Source: JABMQB01 sp963678235
GTDB lineage: Bacteria; Bacteroidota; Bacteroidia; Bacteroidales; Prolixibacteraceae
DNA length: 64,000 nucleotides
Assembly: GCA_963678235.1 (NCBI GenBank)
Contig: OY782766.1
Span: 4,464,001 to 4,528,000 of the forward strand
Reading direction: 5' to 3'
A model generated the notes under the pieces. That model searched no databases. It was not told the origin of the DNA and saw only the letters and a list, made by a program, of their open reading frames with translations. Below are positions 43,770-52,063 of this stretch, piece by piece. Every line of letters starts with the position of its first letter. The first letter of the stretch is position 1. Made by a program: the position numbers and the translations under genes.

Positions 43770-44390
43770 ATGGAAGAAACTTTACACACGGCACATGACC
43801 ATTACGATCCGGAAGGATCGAAAATTGGGATGTGGTTGTTTATTTTTACGGAGCTCCTTTTGTTTGGAGGTTTATTCATTATTTATTCTGTCTATAGATA
43901 CCTGAACCCGGATGCATTCCATTTGGCTGCGGAAGAACTAAATACCACTATTGGGGCAGTAAATACTATAATTTTGCTTGTAAGCAGTATGACCATAGCT
44001 ATGGCTACCTCAGCTATCCAAAAACAAGATTATAAATTAACCCAAATACTTATGGGGATCACGGTCTTTCTGGCTTTGGTTTTTTTAGTAAATAAGTATT
44101 TTGAATGGAGCGTGAAATTAGAACATGGTATCTTCCCGGGTTCTGAACACATGCTTGAGAGTTTTAGTCAGGGAGAAATCCTATTTTTTGGGCTTTATTT
44201 TGTGATGACCGGATTACATGCCTTGCATATTATTATCGGAATGGTTTTTATTATTTGGGTAATGGTTTATGTTAAAAAAGGGAAAGTCCACCATAATCGG
44301 TTTGCCCTGCTTGAAAACAGTGGCCTTTATTGGCATCTTGTTGATGCAATTTGGATATTCCTGTTCCCCTTATTTTATCTAATTACTTAA
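43770..44390 (+). CDS. coxC: Cytochrome c oxidase subunit III
   Basis: A 206-residue membrane protein with five segments. It starts with a charged segment and GMWLFIFTELLLFGGLFIIY; later motifs are FFGLYFVMTGLHALHIIIG and GLYWHLVDAIWIFLFPLFYL, the conserved end of subunit III. Stabilises proton pumping by subunit I. Lies 17 bases after coxA; its stop TAA overlaps an ATG (TAATG) that may begin the next gene. Confidence 0.95.
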   Translation: MEETLHTAHDHYDPEGSKIGMWLFIFTELLLFGGLFIIYSVYRYLNPDAFHLAAEELNTTIGAVNTIILLVSSMTIAMATSAIQKQDYKLTQILMGITVFLALVFLVNKYFEWSVKLEHGIFPGSEHMLESFSQGEILFFGLYFVMTGLHALHIIIGMVFIIWVMVYVKKGKVHHNRFALLENSGLYWHLVDAIWIFLFPLFYLIT

Positions 44391-44401
44391 TGCCAAGAAT
44401 C

Positions 44402-44686
44402 ATGACAGAAGAAAAGCACCATATAGTTCCTTACAAAACATTTGTAAAAGTATTGCTTGCATTAGTGGTACTAACAATTGCATCTATCGGAATTACCAGT
44501 ATTGAGCTCGGAGAATGGTCGGTTGCAGGGGCTTTGTTGTTTGCAGTTGTAAAAACGTACCTGGTTTTGACTGTTTTTATGCACCTCAAATTTGACAAAC
44601 CATATATCCGGATTATGGTTGGGTTTGTGTTTTCCATATTCGTTGTGGTTATTATTATTACTTTTTTAGATTACTATTATAGATAG
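44402..44686 (+). CDS. coxD: Cytochrome c oxidase subunit IV-like protein
   Basis: A 94-residue protein starting MTEEKHHIVPYKTF, with three membrane segments (VLLALVVLTIASIGI, ALLFAVVKTYLVLTVFMHL, VGFVFSIFVVVIIITFL). The KTYLVLTVFMHLKFD segment is typical of subunit IV of bacterial oxidases. The in-frame ATG at 44390, overlapping the coxC stop as TAATG, is an alternative start adding four residues. Small structural subunit. Confidence 0.9.
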   Translation: MTEEKHHIVPYKTFVKVLLALVVLTIASIGITSIELGEWSVAGALLFAVVKTYLVLTVFMHLKFDKPYIRIMVGFVFSIFVVVIIITFLDYYYR

Positions 44687-44695
44687 GGTTTACTT

Positions 44696-45634
44696 ATGAA
44701 TACAGAAATTACACAAGCATCGAATTTTGTCCAGGGGGTTGATTTGGCCTTTTTAATTATCCTTGGAATATGTTTTGCATTTTTGATTGGGCTCACTGCC
44801 GTAATGCTCTATTTTATTTATAAGTACAACAAAAAGAAACATCCGGTTGCAGGAAAAACTAAAGATAACATTACGTTGGAGGTTCTTTGGACAGTCATTC
44901 CTTTTCTGTTAACATTACTGATGTTCTATTATGGCTGGGTAGCTTGGGAACCTATGAAACGCGCACCAAAAGACAGTATGGAGATCACTGTTTACGGAAG
45001 GATGTGGAACTTTATGTTTGAATACGAAAATGGTAAAAAAACGGACACGCTGTATTTGCCAAAAGACCAACCTGTAAAATTGAACCTTGTGGCCCTTGAT
45101 GTGCTCCATAGCCTTTATATTCCGGCATTCAGGGTAAAGCAGGATATGGTTCCAGGTAAAGAAAATAATTTCATGTGGTTTAAGCCACAGAAAGAAGGGG
45201 ATTACGATATTTTTTGTGCCGAATATTGCGGCTTGCAGCACTCCTATATGAATTCCATTGCAAAAGTAATGGAAGACAGCGCATTTAATAGTTGGTATGT
45301 TGATACCACACAGGTAGCAATAAAGGTTGATTCACCTGTTGCCGCAGGAAAGCGCATAATGGAATCAATTGGTTGTTTTGCCTGTCATACTACCGATGGT
45401 TCTAAACTGGTTGGACCTTCACTAAAAGGGGTGTACGGACATGCGCAGGTGGTTATTACGAAAAAAGAAAAGCGCGAGGTGATCGCAGATAGTTTGTATA
45501 TCCGGAATTCCATCCTCAATCCGAATGACGATGTTGTGGAAGGGTTTAACAAGGGATTGATGCTCTCTTACGAAGGACAGCTCTCGGATGAAGATATTGG
45601 TTTGATCATTGATTATCTTAAAACCTTAAAATAA
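44696..45634 (+). CDS. coxB: Cytochrome c oxidase subunit II with fused cytochrome c (caa3 type)
   Basis: A 312-residue protein with two N-terminal membrane segments, a cupredoxin domain with the CuA site CAEYCGLQHSYM (from Cys174: Cx3C, His, Met), and a C-terminal cytochrome c domain with CFACH (227-231). The heme c domain defines a caa3-type enzyme, which can take electrons directly from an upstream complex such as ACIII. It follows coxC/coxD rather than preceding coxA, an order different from the classic one. Nine bases after coxD. Confidence 0.96.
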   Translation: MNTEITQASNFVQGVDLAFLIILGICFAFLIGLTAVMLYFIYKYNKKKHPVAGKTKDNITLEVLWTVIPFLLTLLMFYYGWVAWEPMKRAPKDSMEITVYGRMWNFMFEYENGKKTDTLYLPKDQPVKLNLVALDVLHSLYIPAFRVKQDMVPGKENNFMWFKPQKEGDYDIFCAEYCGLQHSYMNSIAKVMEDSAFNSWYVDTTQVAIKVDSPVAAGKRIMESIGCFACHTTDGSKLVGPSLKGVYGHAQVVITKKEKREVIADSLYIRNSILNPNDDVVEGFNKGLMLSYEGQLSDEDIGLIIDYLKTLK

Positions 45635-45637
45635 GAA

Positions 45638-46501
45638 ATGCAAAAGGGCTCTTATTTAAAAATTTTGTTGGAGCTTGGGAAAGTGCGGATTTCTTTACCG
45701 GTGGCCTTATCGGCACTTACCGGATACCTTATGTTTACAAAAATACTGGATCAGGGGGCATGGTTTTTAGCCCTCGGTGTATTTCTGGTTTCGTGTGGAT
45801 CAAGTGCATTTAACCATTTTCAGGAACGAAAACAGGATGCCTTGATGCCCAGGACTAAAAACCGCCCAATTCCTTCCAAAAGGTTATCAGCAATAGCTGC
45901 TTTTCTTGTGGCAACCACATATACTTTGATTGGCCTTGTTTTATTGTATTTATATTTGCCAACGATAGCCATGTGGCTAAGCCTTTTTACCTTGGTTACT
46001 TATAATTTGGTTTATACACCTTTAAAGAAGGTGACCGCATTTGCCGTATTGCCAGGTTCATTAACTGGTGCTTTGCCCCCGCTTATTGGTTGGGCAGCTG
46101 CTGGTGGTAACCTATTCGATCAGAATATATTATTAGTTGGGAGCTTCTTCTTTCTTGGACAAATTCCGCATTTCTGGTTATTATTACTAATGTTTGGCGA
46201 TGAATACCAACTTGCCAGCATGCCAAGCTTAAACCAGGTTTTTAATCCTAACCAAATTAAAAGGCTTACTTTTACCTGGATATTAACTACAATTTCCTCG
46301 GCGCTTTTGGTAATCCATTACGTTTTTGGACATAAATTCTTATATTTTTTATTGTTAATTTACATCTTGTATTTACTATTTTCGTTTACTAAAGACTTCC
46401 TAGTTCAAAAGGAATTTGAAGCAAGGCCTGCTTTTTTTAAACTTAATTTTCTATATCTTTTCATGATGTTTTTCCTGATGATTGATAGTTTGTTAGGATA
46501 G
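45638..46501 (+). CDS. ctaB: Protoheme IX farnesyltransferase (heme O synthase)
   Basis: A 287-residue UbiA-superfamily membrane enzyme with about eight segments. Motifs: NHFQERKQDALMPRTKNRPI, the CtaB-type prenyl diphosphate-Mg site, NLVYTPLKKVTAFAVLPGSL, and IPHFWLLLLMFGDEYQLASMP. Converts heme B to heme O for the a-type oxidase. It begins three bases after coxB, ending the operon. A separate heme A synthase (ctaA) was not seen in the window. Confidence 0.95.
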   Translation: MQKGSYLKILLELGKVRISLPVALSALTGYLMFTKILDQGAWFLALGVFLVSCGSSAFNHFQERKQDALMPRTKNRPIPSKRLSAIAAFLVATTYTLIGLVLLYLYLPTIAMWLSLFTLVTYNLVYTPLKKVTAFAVLPGSLTGALPPLIGWAAAGGNLFDQNILLVGSFFFLGQIPHFWLLLLMFGDEYQLASMPSLNQVFNPNQIKRLTFTWILTTISSALLVIHYVFGHKFLYFLLLIYILYLLFSFTKDFLVQKEFEARPAFFKLNFLYLFMMFFLMIDSLLG

Positions 46502-46534
46502 GTATTTTTAATATCTTTCACTTTTGCTATCGTC

Positions 46535-47434
46535 ATGAACATCAAAAACAAACAAATATTATGCATAGGTGAAGTCCTTTGGGATAGGTTTCCTGCAGGA
46601 TCAAAACCTGGTGGCGCTTCCTTAAATACGGGAGTTCATCTGAATCATTTGGGCGCACATGTTATATTGGCAAGCAGGGTGGGGAAGGACCAGGCTGGAA
46701 AGGAGTTGGTTGATTTTTTAAGCGATTCGGGATTATTGTGTGATTGGATTCAGGAAGACGATCGGTTGGCAACCAGTGAAGTGCTGGTTCGTTTAGATAA
46801 AAATCGCAATGCCACGTATGAAATATGCAAGCCTGTTGCCTGGGATAATATTCAATTTACGGATGCCTTAAAAAATACTGCTAAAAATTCAGGGATACTG
46901 GTTTATGGATCATTGGCATCAAGAAGCTTGGCAACAAGGGAAACCATTTTGAGCGTGATTGACAACGATGCGTTTAAAATAATGGATGTTAACTTAAGGA
47001 GACCATACGACCAACGGGAAGTTGTTGAGTTATTAATGACTGAGGCAAACCTCGTAAAAATTAATGATGATGAGTTAAAAATTGTGGCATCGTGGCACCA
47101 TTTGACTAATTTGGAAGAAAAGGCTCAATTACAAAGGTTGACCTCAATGTACAATTTGCAAATGATTTGTGTAACAAAAGGCAGTAATGGGGCTGTAATC
47201 TATCATCAAGGGAATTTATACGAACATCCTGGATTTAAAGTTAAAGCTGTAGATACCGTCGGTGCGGGTGATGCTTTTTTAGCAGGATTAATTCATTCTT
47301 TGCTGGCAGATAAATCAATGGAAAAGGTATTGGAATTTGCGTGCGCGCTGGGGGCATTAGTTGCATCGAAAATGGGCGCAACCCCTAAAATTGAAATGGA
47401 ACAGATTTCTGAAATTTCAAGCAGTAATAAGTAA
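46535..47434 (+). CDS. PfkB-family carbohydrate kinase (fructokinase-like)
   Basis: A 299-residue ribokinase-family sugar kinase. N-terminal signature CIGEVLWDRFPAGSKPGGASLN; C-terminal ATP/active-site motif DTVGAGDAF (240-248), with Asp246 as the likely catalytic base. The GEVLWDxFP start is typical of fructokinase-like members; the substrate is inferred. It follows ctaB by 33 bases but is functionally unrelated, and converges on the ppx gene with six bases between. Confidence 0.9.
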   Translation: MNIKNKQILCIGEVLWDRFPAGSKPGGASLNTGVHLNHLGAHVILASRVGKDQAGKELVDFLSDSGLLCDWIQEDDRLATSEVLVRLDKNRNATYEICKPVAWDNIQFTDALKNTAKNSGILVYGSLASRSLATRETILSVIDNDAFKIMDVNLRRPYDQREVVELLMTEANLVKINDDELKIVASWHHLTNLEEKAQLQRLTSMYNLQMICVTKGSNGAVIYHQGNLYEHPGFKVKAVDTVGAGDAFLAGLIHSLLADKSMEKVLEFACALGALVASKMGATPKIEMEQISEISSSNK

Positions 47435-47440
47435 TCAAAC

Positions 47441-48355
47441 TTACCCGCTCATTTTTTCCCATAGCACACCTTCCCTCAAAGCATAATCAGTCTGGTAAAT
47501 TTCCTGGATATTGGCGCTTTCAATCACTTGTTTAATTAAGATCATCGCCGGGATAATTAGGTCAATCCGAACAGGGTTCATTCCTTTTATTTGTAGGAGT
47601 TCTTCCTTTGATTCGCCAATTAATTTGTAATAAACCAAATAAAATTCATCAACCGAAATAAGCTGTTTTACCCTTGGTTTTTCGTTGGGGTTTACTTCAT
47701 CTAAAATATCGGCAATGGTATCAAATGCCCCGGAACAGCCGATGAGTGTCTGCACCTTGATTTCTGAAACCTGGTTCAGGATTGGCTGGTGTTCTTTTTC
47801 AAAATAAGCCTGCAATGCCTCGATTTCTTCCGAGCGAATAGGGTCTGAAAGTTGAATGGAATGGATTACCCTTGAAATGCCTGTGGGGAAACTTTTTTGC
47901 CATTGGATTCCTGAATTATTGCAAAGGATAAATTCATTGCTTCCGCCACCAATATCTAAAATAAGGCTATTGGAATTTAATTCTTTAAATGCCAGAAGTA
48001 CTCCTTTGTATATTAAATCGGCTTCCTGATCACCCGAAATAACCTCTATCACGAAACCAGTGTTATTCTTTATAAAAGATAGAAATTCGATTTTATTTTC
48101 AGCTGATCGTATGGCAGAAGTCCCAAATACTTTAACGCTTTCGCAGCCAAACAGGTCAATGTTTGCTTTGTGTTTTAGGAGGGCAATTTTTGCCCTTTCC
48201 ATGGCTGCATCGCTAATAACATTTTTTTGAATTGCACCATCTCCAAGTTTCACAGGTTGGCTGCTTTGGTGGTGTATTTGAAATGCTTTCCCATTGGTTT
48301 CGGCTATGAGTAGGTTGCAGGTATTTGTCCCTAAATCAATAACAGCTATTTTCAT
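47441..48355 (-). CDS. Ppx/GppA family phosphatase
   Basis: A 304-residue exopolyphosphatase/pppGpp phosphatase family protein of the ASKHA fold. N-terminal phosphate-binding segment VIDLGTNTCNLLI; then GTSAIRSAEN, ISGDQEADLIYKGVL, and the nucleotide-binding DIGGGSNEFI. It has only the ~300-residue catalytic core, without the HD domain of long Ppx forms, as usual in Bacteroidota. Acts on polyphosphate or guanosine pentaphosphate; which cannot be told. Confidence 0.9.
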   Translation of the reverse strand: MKIAVIDLGTNTCNLLIAETNGKAFQIHHQSSQPVKLGDGAIQKNVISDAAMERAKIALLKHKANIDLFGCESVKVFGTSAIRSAENKIEFLSFIKNNTGFVIEVISGDQEADLIYKGVLLAFKELNSNSLILDIGGGSNEFILCNNSGIQWQKSFPTGISRVIHSIQLSDPIRSEEIEALQAYFEKEHQPILNQVSEIKVQTLIGCSGAFDTIADILDEVNPNEKPRVKQLISVDEFYLVYYKLIGESKEELLQIKGMNPVRIDLIIPAMILIKQVIESANIQEIYQTDYALREGVLWEKMSG

Positions 48356-48505
48356 GGCTTAAAAGTAGTAAAAATACTGTTGAGCGAATCCCAGATTTTC
48401 ACTGTATTCAAAGATTTGTCTTGCAAAATCGTTTAACAATCCTTAGTTTTTATTAGCGGTATTTAAGGGCATTATTTCAGAACTTTGGGATAGAAAACCG
48501 AATGC

Positions 48506-49093
48506 ATGAGAATATTTTTACTTGCTTTTTTAAGTTTGGGCCCATTGCTTGCTTTTTGTCAGGATACAACAGAATTCAATTTTACAGGACAGGTCATGTC
48601 GCACGATTCTGTACCCCTTGAAAATGCATATCTGATTAACTATCGGACCTATAATGTTTATGCCACCAACAAGTATGGGAAAGTAACCATTCCAGTGCAA
48701 CAGGGTGATTCCATGGTTGTTTCTTATATTTCGTACTTGCGCAAGATTATCCATTTAGACTCGTTAAACAATAACCGTATAATTTACCTTGAAATAGACA
48801 CTATTTTTATTGGCCAGGTTAATGTATTTCAGAACCAGGTCGATGAAATCGAAAACATGCGGAAGAACCTGGAATTATTCGACTATACCAAATTGCCGGA
48901 GCCAACCGAGGAATACTCAGACGAGGAAAGGATAACAGAGTTTATTACTGCTAATAATAGGATTTTAAAAACCGATGCCGGTTTATTGAAAATCTACAAA
49001 TTTTCGCCATCGGCAGTTATCGGGAGCCTTTTCAAAAAAAAGAAAAACAAAAAGAATTCCAAGAAAATTACTTCTACTAAAAAGAAAAAGTAA
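48506..49093 (+). CDS. Exported protein with carboxypeptidase-regulatory-like domain
   Basis: A 195-residue exported protein: signal peptide (IFLLAFLSLGPLLAFCQ), a CarboxypepD_reg-like beta-sandwich at ~25-105 (FTGQVMSHDSVPLENAYLIN, GKVTIPVQQGDSMVVSYISYLRK), a helical stretch, and a very Lys-rich end (FKKKKNKKNSKKITSTKKKK). Similar small proteins are widespread in Bacteroidota, with unknown roles. The DNA encoding the final residues is part of a tandem duplication that continues downstream. Confidence 0.75.
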   Translation: MRIFLLAFLSLGPLLAFCQDTTEFNFTGQVMSHDSVPLENAYLINYRTYNVYATNKYGKVTIPVQQGDSMVVSYISYLRKIIHLDSLNNNRIIYLEIDTIFIGQVNVFQNQVDEIENMRKNLELFDYTKLPEPTEEYSDEERITEFITANNRILKTDAGLLKIYKFSPSAVIGSLFKKKKNKKNSKKITSTKKKK

Positions 49094-49275
49094 AGTAGGG
49101 TACCGCGAATTCCAATTCGCCTTTGCACAAATTTATATGCGATTTGGAAATTGCAAAAAAGAACCGGATATAAGCGATAAAATTACCTCAACTAAAAAAA
49201 AGGAATAGGATGGGTGTCGCGAATTCCAATTCGCTTTTGCACAAATTTATATGCGATTTGGAAATCGCATCACCC
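49066..49275 (+). repeat. Tandem ~114-base duplication with palindromes
   Basis: Two copies lie 114 bases apart. Each contains an AAAATTAC(T/C)TC(T/A)ACTAAAAA stretch (the 3' end of the preceding gene and a non-coding ghost of it), then GCGAATTCCAATTCGC (49105-49120 and 49219-49234), a TTTGCACAAATTTATATGCG stretch, and ATTTGGAAAT(T/C)GCA (ends 49154 and 49268). The 50-base cores differ at two or three positions. Both the GCGAATT and the TGCGATTT parts are inverted repeats. Confidence 0.85.
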
Positions 49276-49288
49276 AAACACATGGTAC

Positions 49289-49321
49289 AAAAAATCCGGG
49301 TAATTGAAGCCCGGATTTTTA
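49289..49321. terminator. Bidirectional terminator between convergent genes
   Basis: ATCCGGG (49294-49300) pairs with CCCGGAT (49310-49316) around a nine-base loop. The stem is flanked by A residues on the left and T residues on the right, so it can terminate both the plus-strand gene ending at 49093 and cysK on the minus strand. Confidence 0.8.
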
Positions 49322-49359
49322 CATTATCTAATTTATTATTATGGCTGTTAAAAAGCTGT

Positions 49360-50271
49360 CTAAAACAAACCTTCAACAGATAAATATCGTTCGCCGGTAT
49401 CGTATGAAAAGGTTAAAATGGTAGAACCTTTAGGCAATTCGTTTATTTTTTTTGCAACTGCCGCAAGTGATGCCCCTGATGAGATCCCCACAAAGAGGCC
49501 TTCTTCTTTTGCAGCCCTTTTTGCATATTCAAATGCTTCTTCTTTGCTCACTGGGATTGAGCCATCCAATAATCCCGTGTTAAGGTTATCAGGTATAAAA
49601 CCTGCACCAATTCCTTGCAGTGGGTGTGGCCCCGGTGCGCCGCCACCAATTACAGGACTGGCTTCAGGCTCTACGGCAAATACCTGTAGTTTCGGGAATT
49701 TCTTTTTCAGGATTTCTGTGACCCCCGAAATATGTCCTCCGGTACCAACGCCGGTGATAATATAATCGATTCCTTCCGGGAAGTCGGCAAGAATTTCCTG
49801 AGCTGTGTTTTTTCTGTGGGCATCCACGTTGGCATCGTTATCGAATTGTGATGGAATCCATGAATTTTCAATCGACTCCTTTAGCTCTTCTGCCCTGGCA
49901 ATGGCACCTTTCATGCCTTTTTCTTTTGGGGTAAGCTCCAACCGTGCACCAAAGGCAGTCAATATCCTCCTTCTTTCAATCGACATTGATTCGGGCATCG
50001 TTAGGATTACTTTATAACCCTTTACTGCAGCAACCAATGCAAGTCCAATCCCTGTATTTCCGGATGTTGGTTCAATAATCGTTGAATCGGCATTTAAAAC
50101 GCCCCTTCGTTCGGCATCCTCAATCATCGAGAGTGCAATCCTGTCTTTTATACTTCCACCTGGATTTGTTTTTTCAACCTTTGCATAAACTTCATAGTCG
50201 CTTGAATACAACCTGTTAATTTTAATGTGAGGTGTGTTTCCAATGGTTTCTAAAATGTTTTGTACCTTCAT
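49360..50271 (-). CDS. cysK: Cysteine synthase A (O-acetylserine sulfhydrylase)
   Basis: A 303-residue PLP enzyme making cysteine from O-acetylserine and sulfide. Motifs: NPGGSIKDR with the PLP-binding Lys42, PTSGNTGIGLA (substrate loop), GVGTGGHISG (phosphate loop) and GISSGASLAA near the C-terminus. Length is normal. Transcription must pass an intrinsic terminator ending about 20 bases before the ATG; upstream of that is a leader ORF with three consecutive Cys codons. This predicts repression by cysteine through attenuation. Confidence 0.96.
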   Translation of the reverse strand: MKVQNILETIGNTPHIKINRLYSSDYEVYAKVEKTNPGGSIKDRIALSMIEDAERRGVLNADSTIIEPTSGNTGIGLALVAAVKGYKVILTMPESMSIERRRILTAFGARLELTPKEKGMKGAIARAEELKESIENSWIPSQFDNDANVDAHRKNTAQEILADFPEGIDYIITGVGTGGHISGVTEILKKKFPKLQVFAVEPEASPVIGGGAPGPHPLQGIGAGFIPDNLNTGLLDGSIPVSKEEAFEYAKRAAKEEGLFVGISSGASLAAVAKKINELPKGSTILTFSYDTGERYLSVEGLF

Positions 50272-50289
50272 TTGTTTAAAATTTTAATG

Positions 50290-50323
50290 AAAAAAGCCTC
50301 CCCGGTTTTCCGGGAAGGCTTTT
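50290..50323 (-). terminator. cysK: Attenuator terminator before cysK
   Basis: On the minus strand AAAGCCTTCCCGG (50310-50322) pairs with CCGGGGAGGCTTT (50293-50305) around an AAAA loop; one G-U pair, all others Watson-Crick. A T-run follows (50290-50295). It lies about 20 bases before the cysK ATG with no upstream gene within 380 bases other than the short leader ORF, so it must act on the cysK transcript itself. Confidence 0.88.
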
Positions 50324-50369
50324 CGTATTTATTTATGTTATCTCTATTCTAACTGGCTAAACTACATAA

Positions 50370-50441
50370 TTAAATCCTTGTCTTCCCCTTCACTAAGGTG
50401 AAACAACAACAAGTATTCATATATCTGTTCATCTTTTTCAT
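50370..50441 (-). CDS. Poly-cysteine leader peptide of the cysK attenuator
   Basis: A 23-codon ORF on the minus strand, ATG at 50441 to TAA at 50370. The peptide begins MKKMNRYMNT, then has three consecutive Cys codons (TGT TGT TGT, codons 11-13, 50403-50411), followed by FTLVKGK. Directly after the Cys codons lies a TTCAC/GTGAA hairpin (50389-50402). GGGAAG (50382-50387 on this strand) can pair with CTTCCC of the terminator's 5' arm. A ribosome stalled at the Cys codons would block the first hairpin and free the antiterminator strand. TATACTTG (50450-50457) just upstream loosely resembles a Bacteroidota -7 box. Confidence 0.75.
   Translation of the reverse strand: MKKMNRYMNTCCCFTLVKGKTRI
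50389..50402 (-). promoter_or_regulatory. Leader hairpin (1:2 stem) of the cysK attenuator
   Basis: TTCAC (50398-50402 on the minus strand) pairs perfectly with GTGAA (50389-50393) around CTTA, immediately 3' of the three Cys codons. In an attenuation model it is the pause/protector stem, formed when the ribosome does not stall. The adjoining GGGAAG (50382-50387) is the candidate antiterminator strand. Confidence 0.6.
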
Positions 50442-50682
50442 TCTGCTTACAAGTATATGTAATTTTTATTAATTCTAAATAACAATTTTGGATTATTTTT
50501 CAATTCGTCCTAAAATTAATATTCATATAACAATCCTAAAGTATTATGTTTAATTTTTGGTGAGTTTTATATTTAAGCGTAAGAATTGCGTCCTCAGGGG
50601 AATTAATTGTTGATCTTAAAGTATCAATTCTATAATCAATTTTTCTGAAATTTGTTTTCACAAGATGAGTGTTATATTGATA

Positions 50683-50714
50683 AACTGAAAACTAGAAACT
50701 AGAAGCTAGAAACT
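50683..50714. repeat. Short imperfect tandem repeat (ACTAGAA)
   Basis: Four to five imperfect copies of a 7-8 base unit, variants of ACTAGAA or ACTGAAA, just after the ABC permease stop on the minus strand. No function is evident. The rest of 50442-50718 holds no gene; it should contain the promoter of the cysK leader. Confidence 0.55.
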
Positions 50715-50718
50715 GATT

Positions 50719-52062
50719 TTAGCTTTTATACCTCAACCATTTGTACAATTCTTTAAGGTTAACTTTTTTCCCGTACATCAGGATTCCGGTTTTATAAATT
50801 TTTGCTGCAGCCCACATGGCGCCAACTGTTGTTCCAATTAAAATCAACAAAGAAACAATAATTTCCCATGTTGGAATGTCGTAGGGAATCCTTGCCATCA
50901 TTGATACGGGTGATGTTAGCGGAAACATCGAAAACCAAAATGCAACGGGTCCTTCAGGGTTTTTGGCAATTGGGAACAACAGCATAATCGACAGGATTAG
51001 CGGAATTGTTACCGGGAAAACCATTTGCTGCGAGTCTTCTTCGTTATCCACCGCTGCGCCAACGGCACCCAATAAGGAACTATACAAAAGGTAGCCAATT
51101 AAAAAATAGGCGATGAATGAAAACAATATTAAAGGAATATTCATGGATGAAATCATGTTCAACACTTCGGTAACCTTATTTTGGTCAGACATTTGTGCAG
51201 CAACCGGATTGGCACCCATTTGCTGGGTTTCCATAATGCTTTGTCCCATTTGTTGTGCCGACTCAGGGGTGAAAAATGCCTGGGCAACACCCATTAAAAT
51301 TACACCCATAACAACCCAAATGGCAACCTGCGTTAAACCAACCAATGCCGTTCCAACTATTTTGCCAACCATTAACTGAAATGGCTTTACCGAAGAAACA
51401 ATAACCTCCACAATTCTGCTTTTCTTTTCGTCCATTACACTGCGCATAACCATGGCGCCATACATAAACACAAAAAAGTAGATAATAAAGCCCATGGCAT
51501 AGCTGGTTATAAATGCAATTTTTGATGAACTCTTTTTTTCTTCGCCCTTGTCTGATATTTTTAAGGTTGTAAGTTTTATTCGGGTTTTTGTTGCATTTAG
51601 TTTTTGATCGAGGTTGGGGATATTGGTTTCGGCAATTACCTTTTGGCGTTTGTCGTTTTCGATAAAGCGACTAAGTTTGCGCTCAATTTTATCACTGAGT
51701 TCAAAGGGGATTTGTTTGGTCGATTCCAACCGTGCGAAGTTATTGGTATAGATATTTCCTGGAATAAACAGGATGGCGTAATATGAACTTTTATGTATGT
51801 CCTCCTTTAATTTCAGATAGGTTTCCTGTGGTATAAATTCATATTTGGTGTTTCCATCATCTGCAAATTCACCCAGGAACATGCTCGATTCATCGTAAAC
51901 AGCAATAGTCCGGTCTTCTTTATCTTCACTCACCGAAAGGTAGATAATTAGGGCAAACATTCCCACCATTAAAAAAGGCACCAACATGGTTAAAATAATG
52001 AAGGATTTCTTTTTTACCCTGGTCAGATATTCTCTTTTTAGTATTAATAAGGTCTTATTCAT
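50719..52062 (-). CDS. ABC transporter permease (NatB/ABC-2 type)
   Basis: A 447-residue permease starting MNKTLLILKREYLTRVKKKSF. One N-terminal membrane segment is followed by a ~150-residue extracytoplasmic loop and about five C-terminal segments (FITSYAMGFIIYFFVFMYGAMVM, VNLKEL-type end). The EYLTRVKKKSF and VMDEKKSRIVEVIVSS segments are typical of NatB/YhaP-like Na+-efflux or drug-export permeases. The frame extends to 52101, but the ATG at 52062 lies directly after the ATPase stop (TAA-C-ATG). Exported substrate unknown. Confidence 0.9.
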   Translation of the reverse strand: MNKTLLILKREYLTRVKKKSFIILTMLVPFLMVGMFALIIYLSVSEDKEDRTIAVYDESSMFLGEFADDGNTKYEFIPQETYLKLKEDIHKSSYYAILFIPGNIYTNNFARLESTKQIPFELSDKIERKLSRFIENDKRQKVIAETNIPNLDQKLNATKTRIKLTTLKISDKGEEKKSSSKIAFITSYAMGFIIYFFVFMYGAMVMRSVMDEKKSRIVEVIVSSVKPFQLMVGKIVGTALVGLTQVAIWVVMGVILMGVAQAFFTPESAQQMGQSIMETQQMGANPVAAQMSDQNKVTEVLNMISSMNIPLILFSFIAYFLIGYLLYSSLLGAVGAAVDNEEDSQQMVFPVTIPLILSIMLLFPIAKNPEGPVAFWFSMFPLTSPVSMMARIPYDIPTWEIIVSLLILIGTTVGAMWAAAKIYKTGILMYGKKVNLKELYKWLRYKS

Positions 52063-52063
52063 G

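Noticed and set aside
49188..49376. 62-codon minus-strand ORF
   Set aside because: It runs through the tandem repeat and the bidirectional terminator and overlaps the cysK 3' end; a chance frame.
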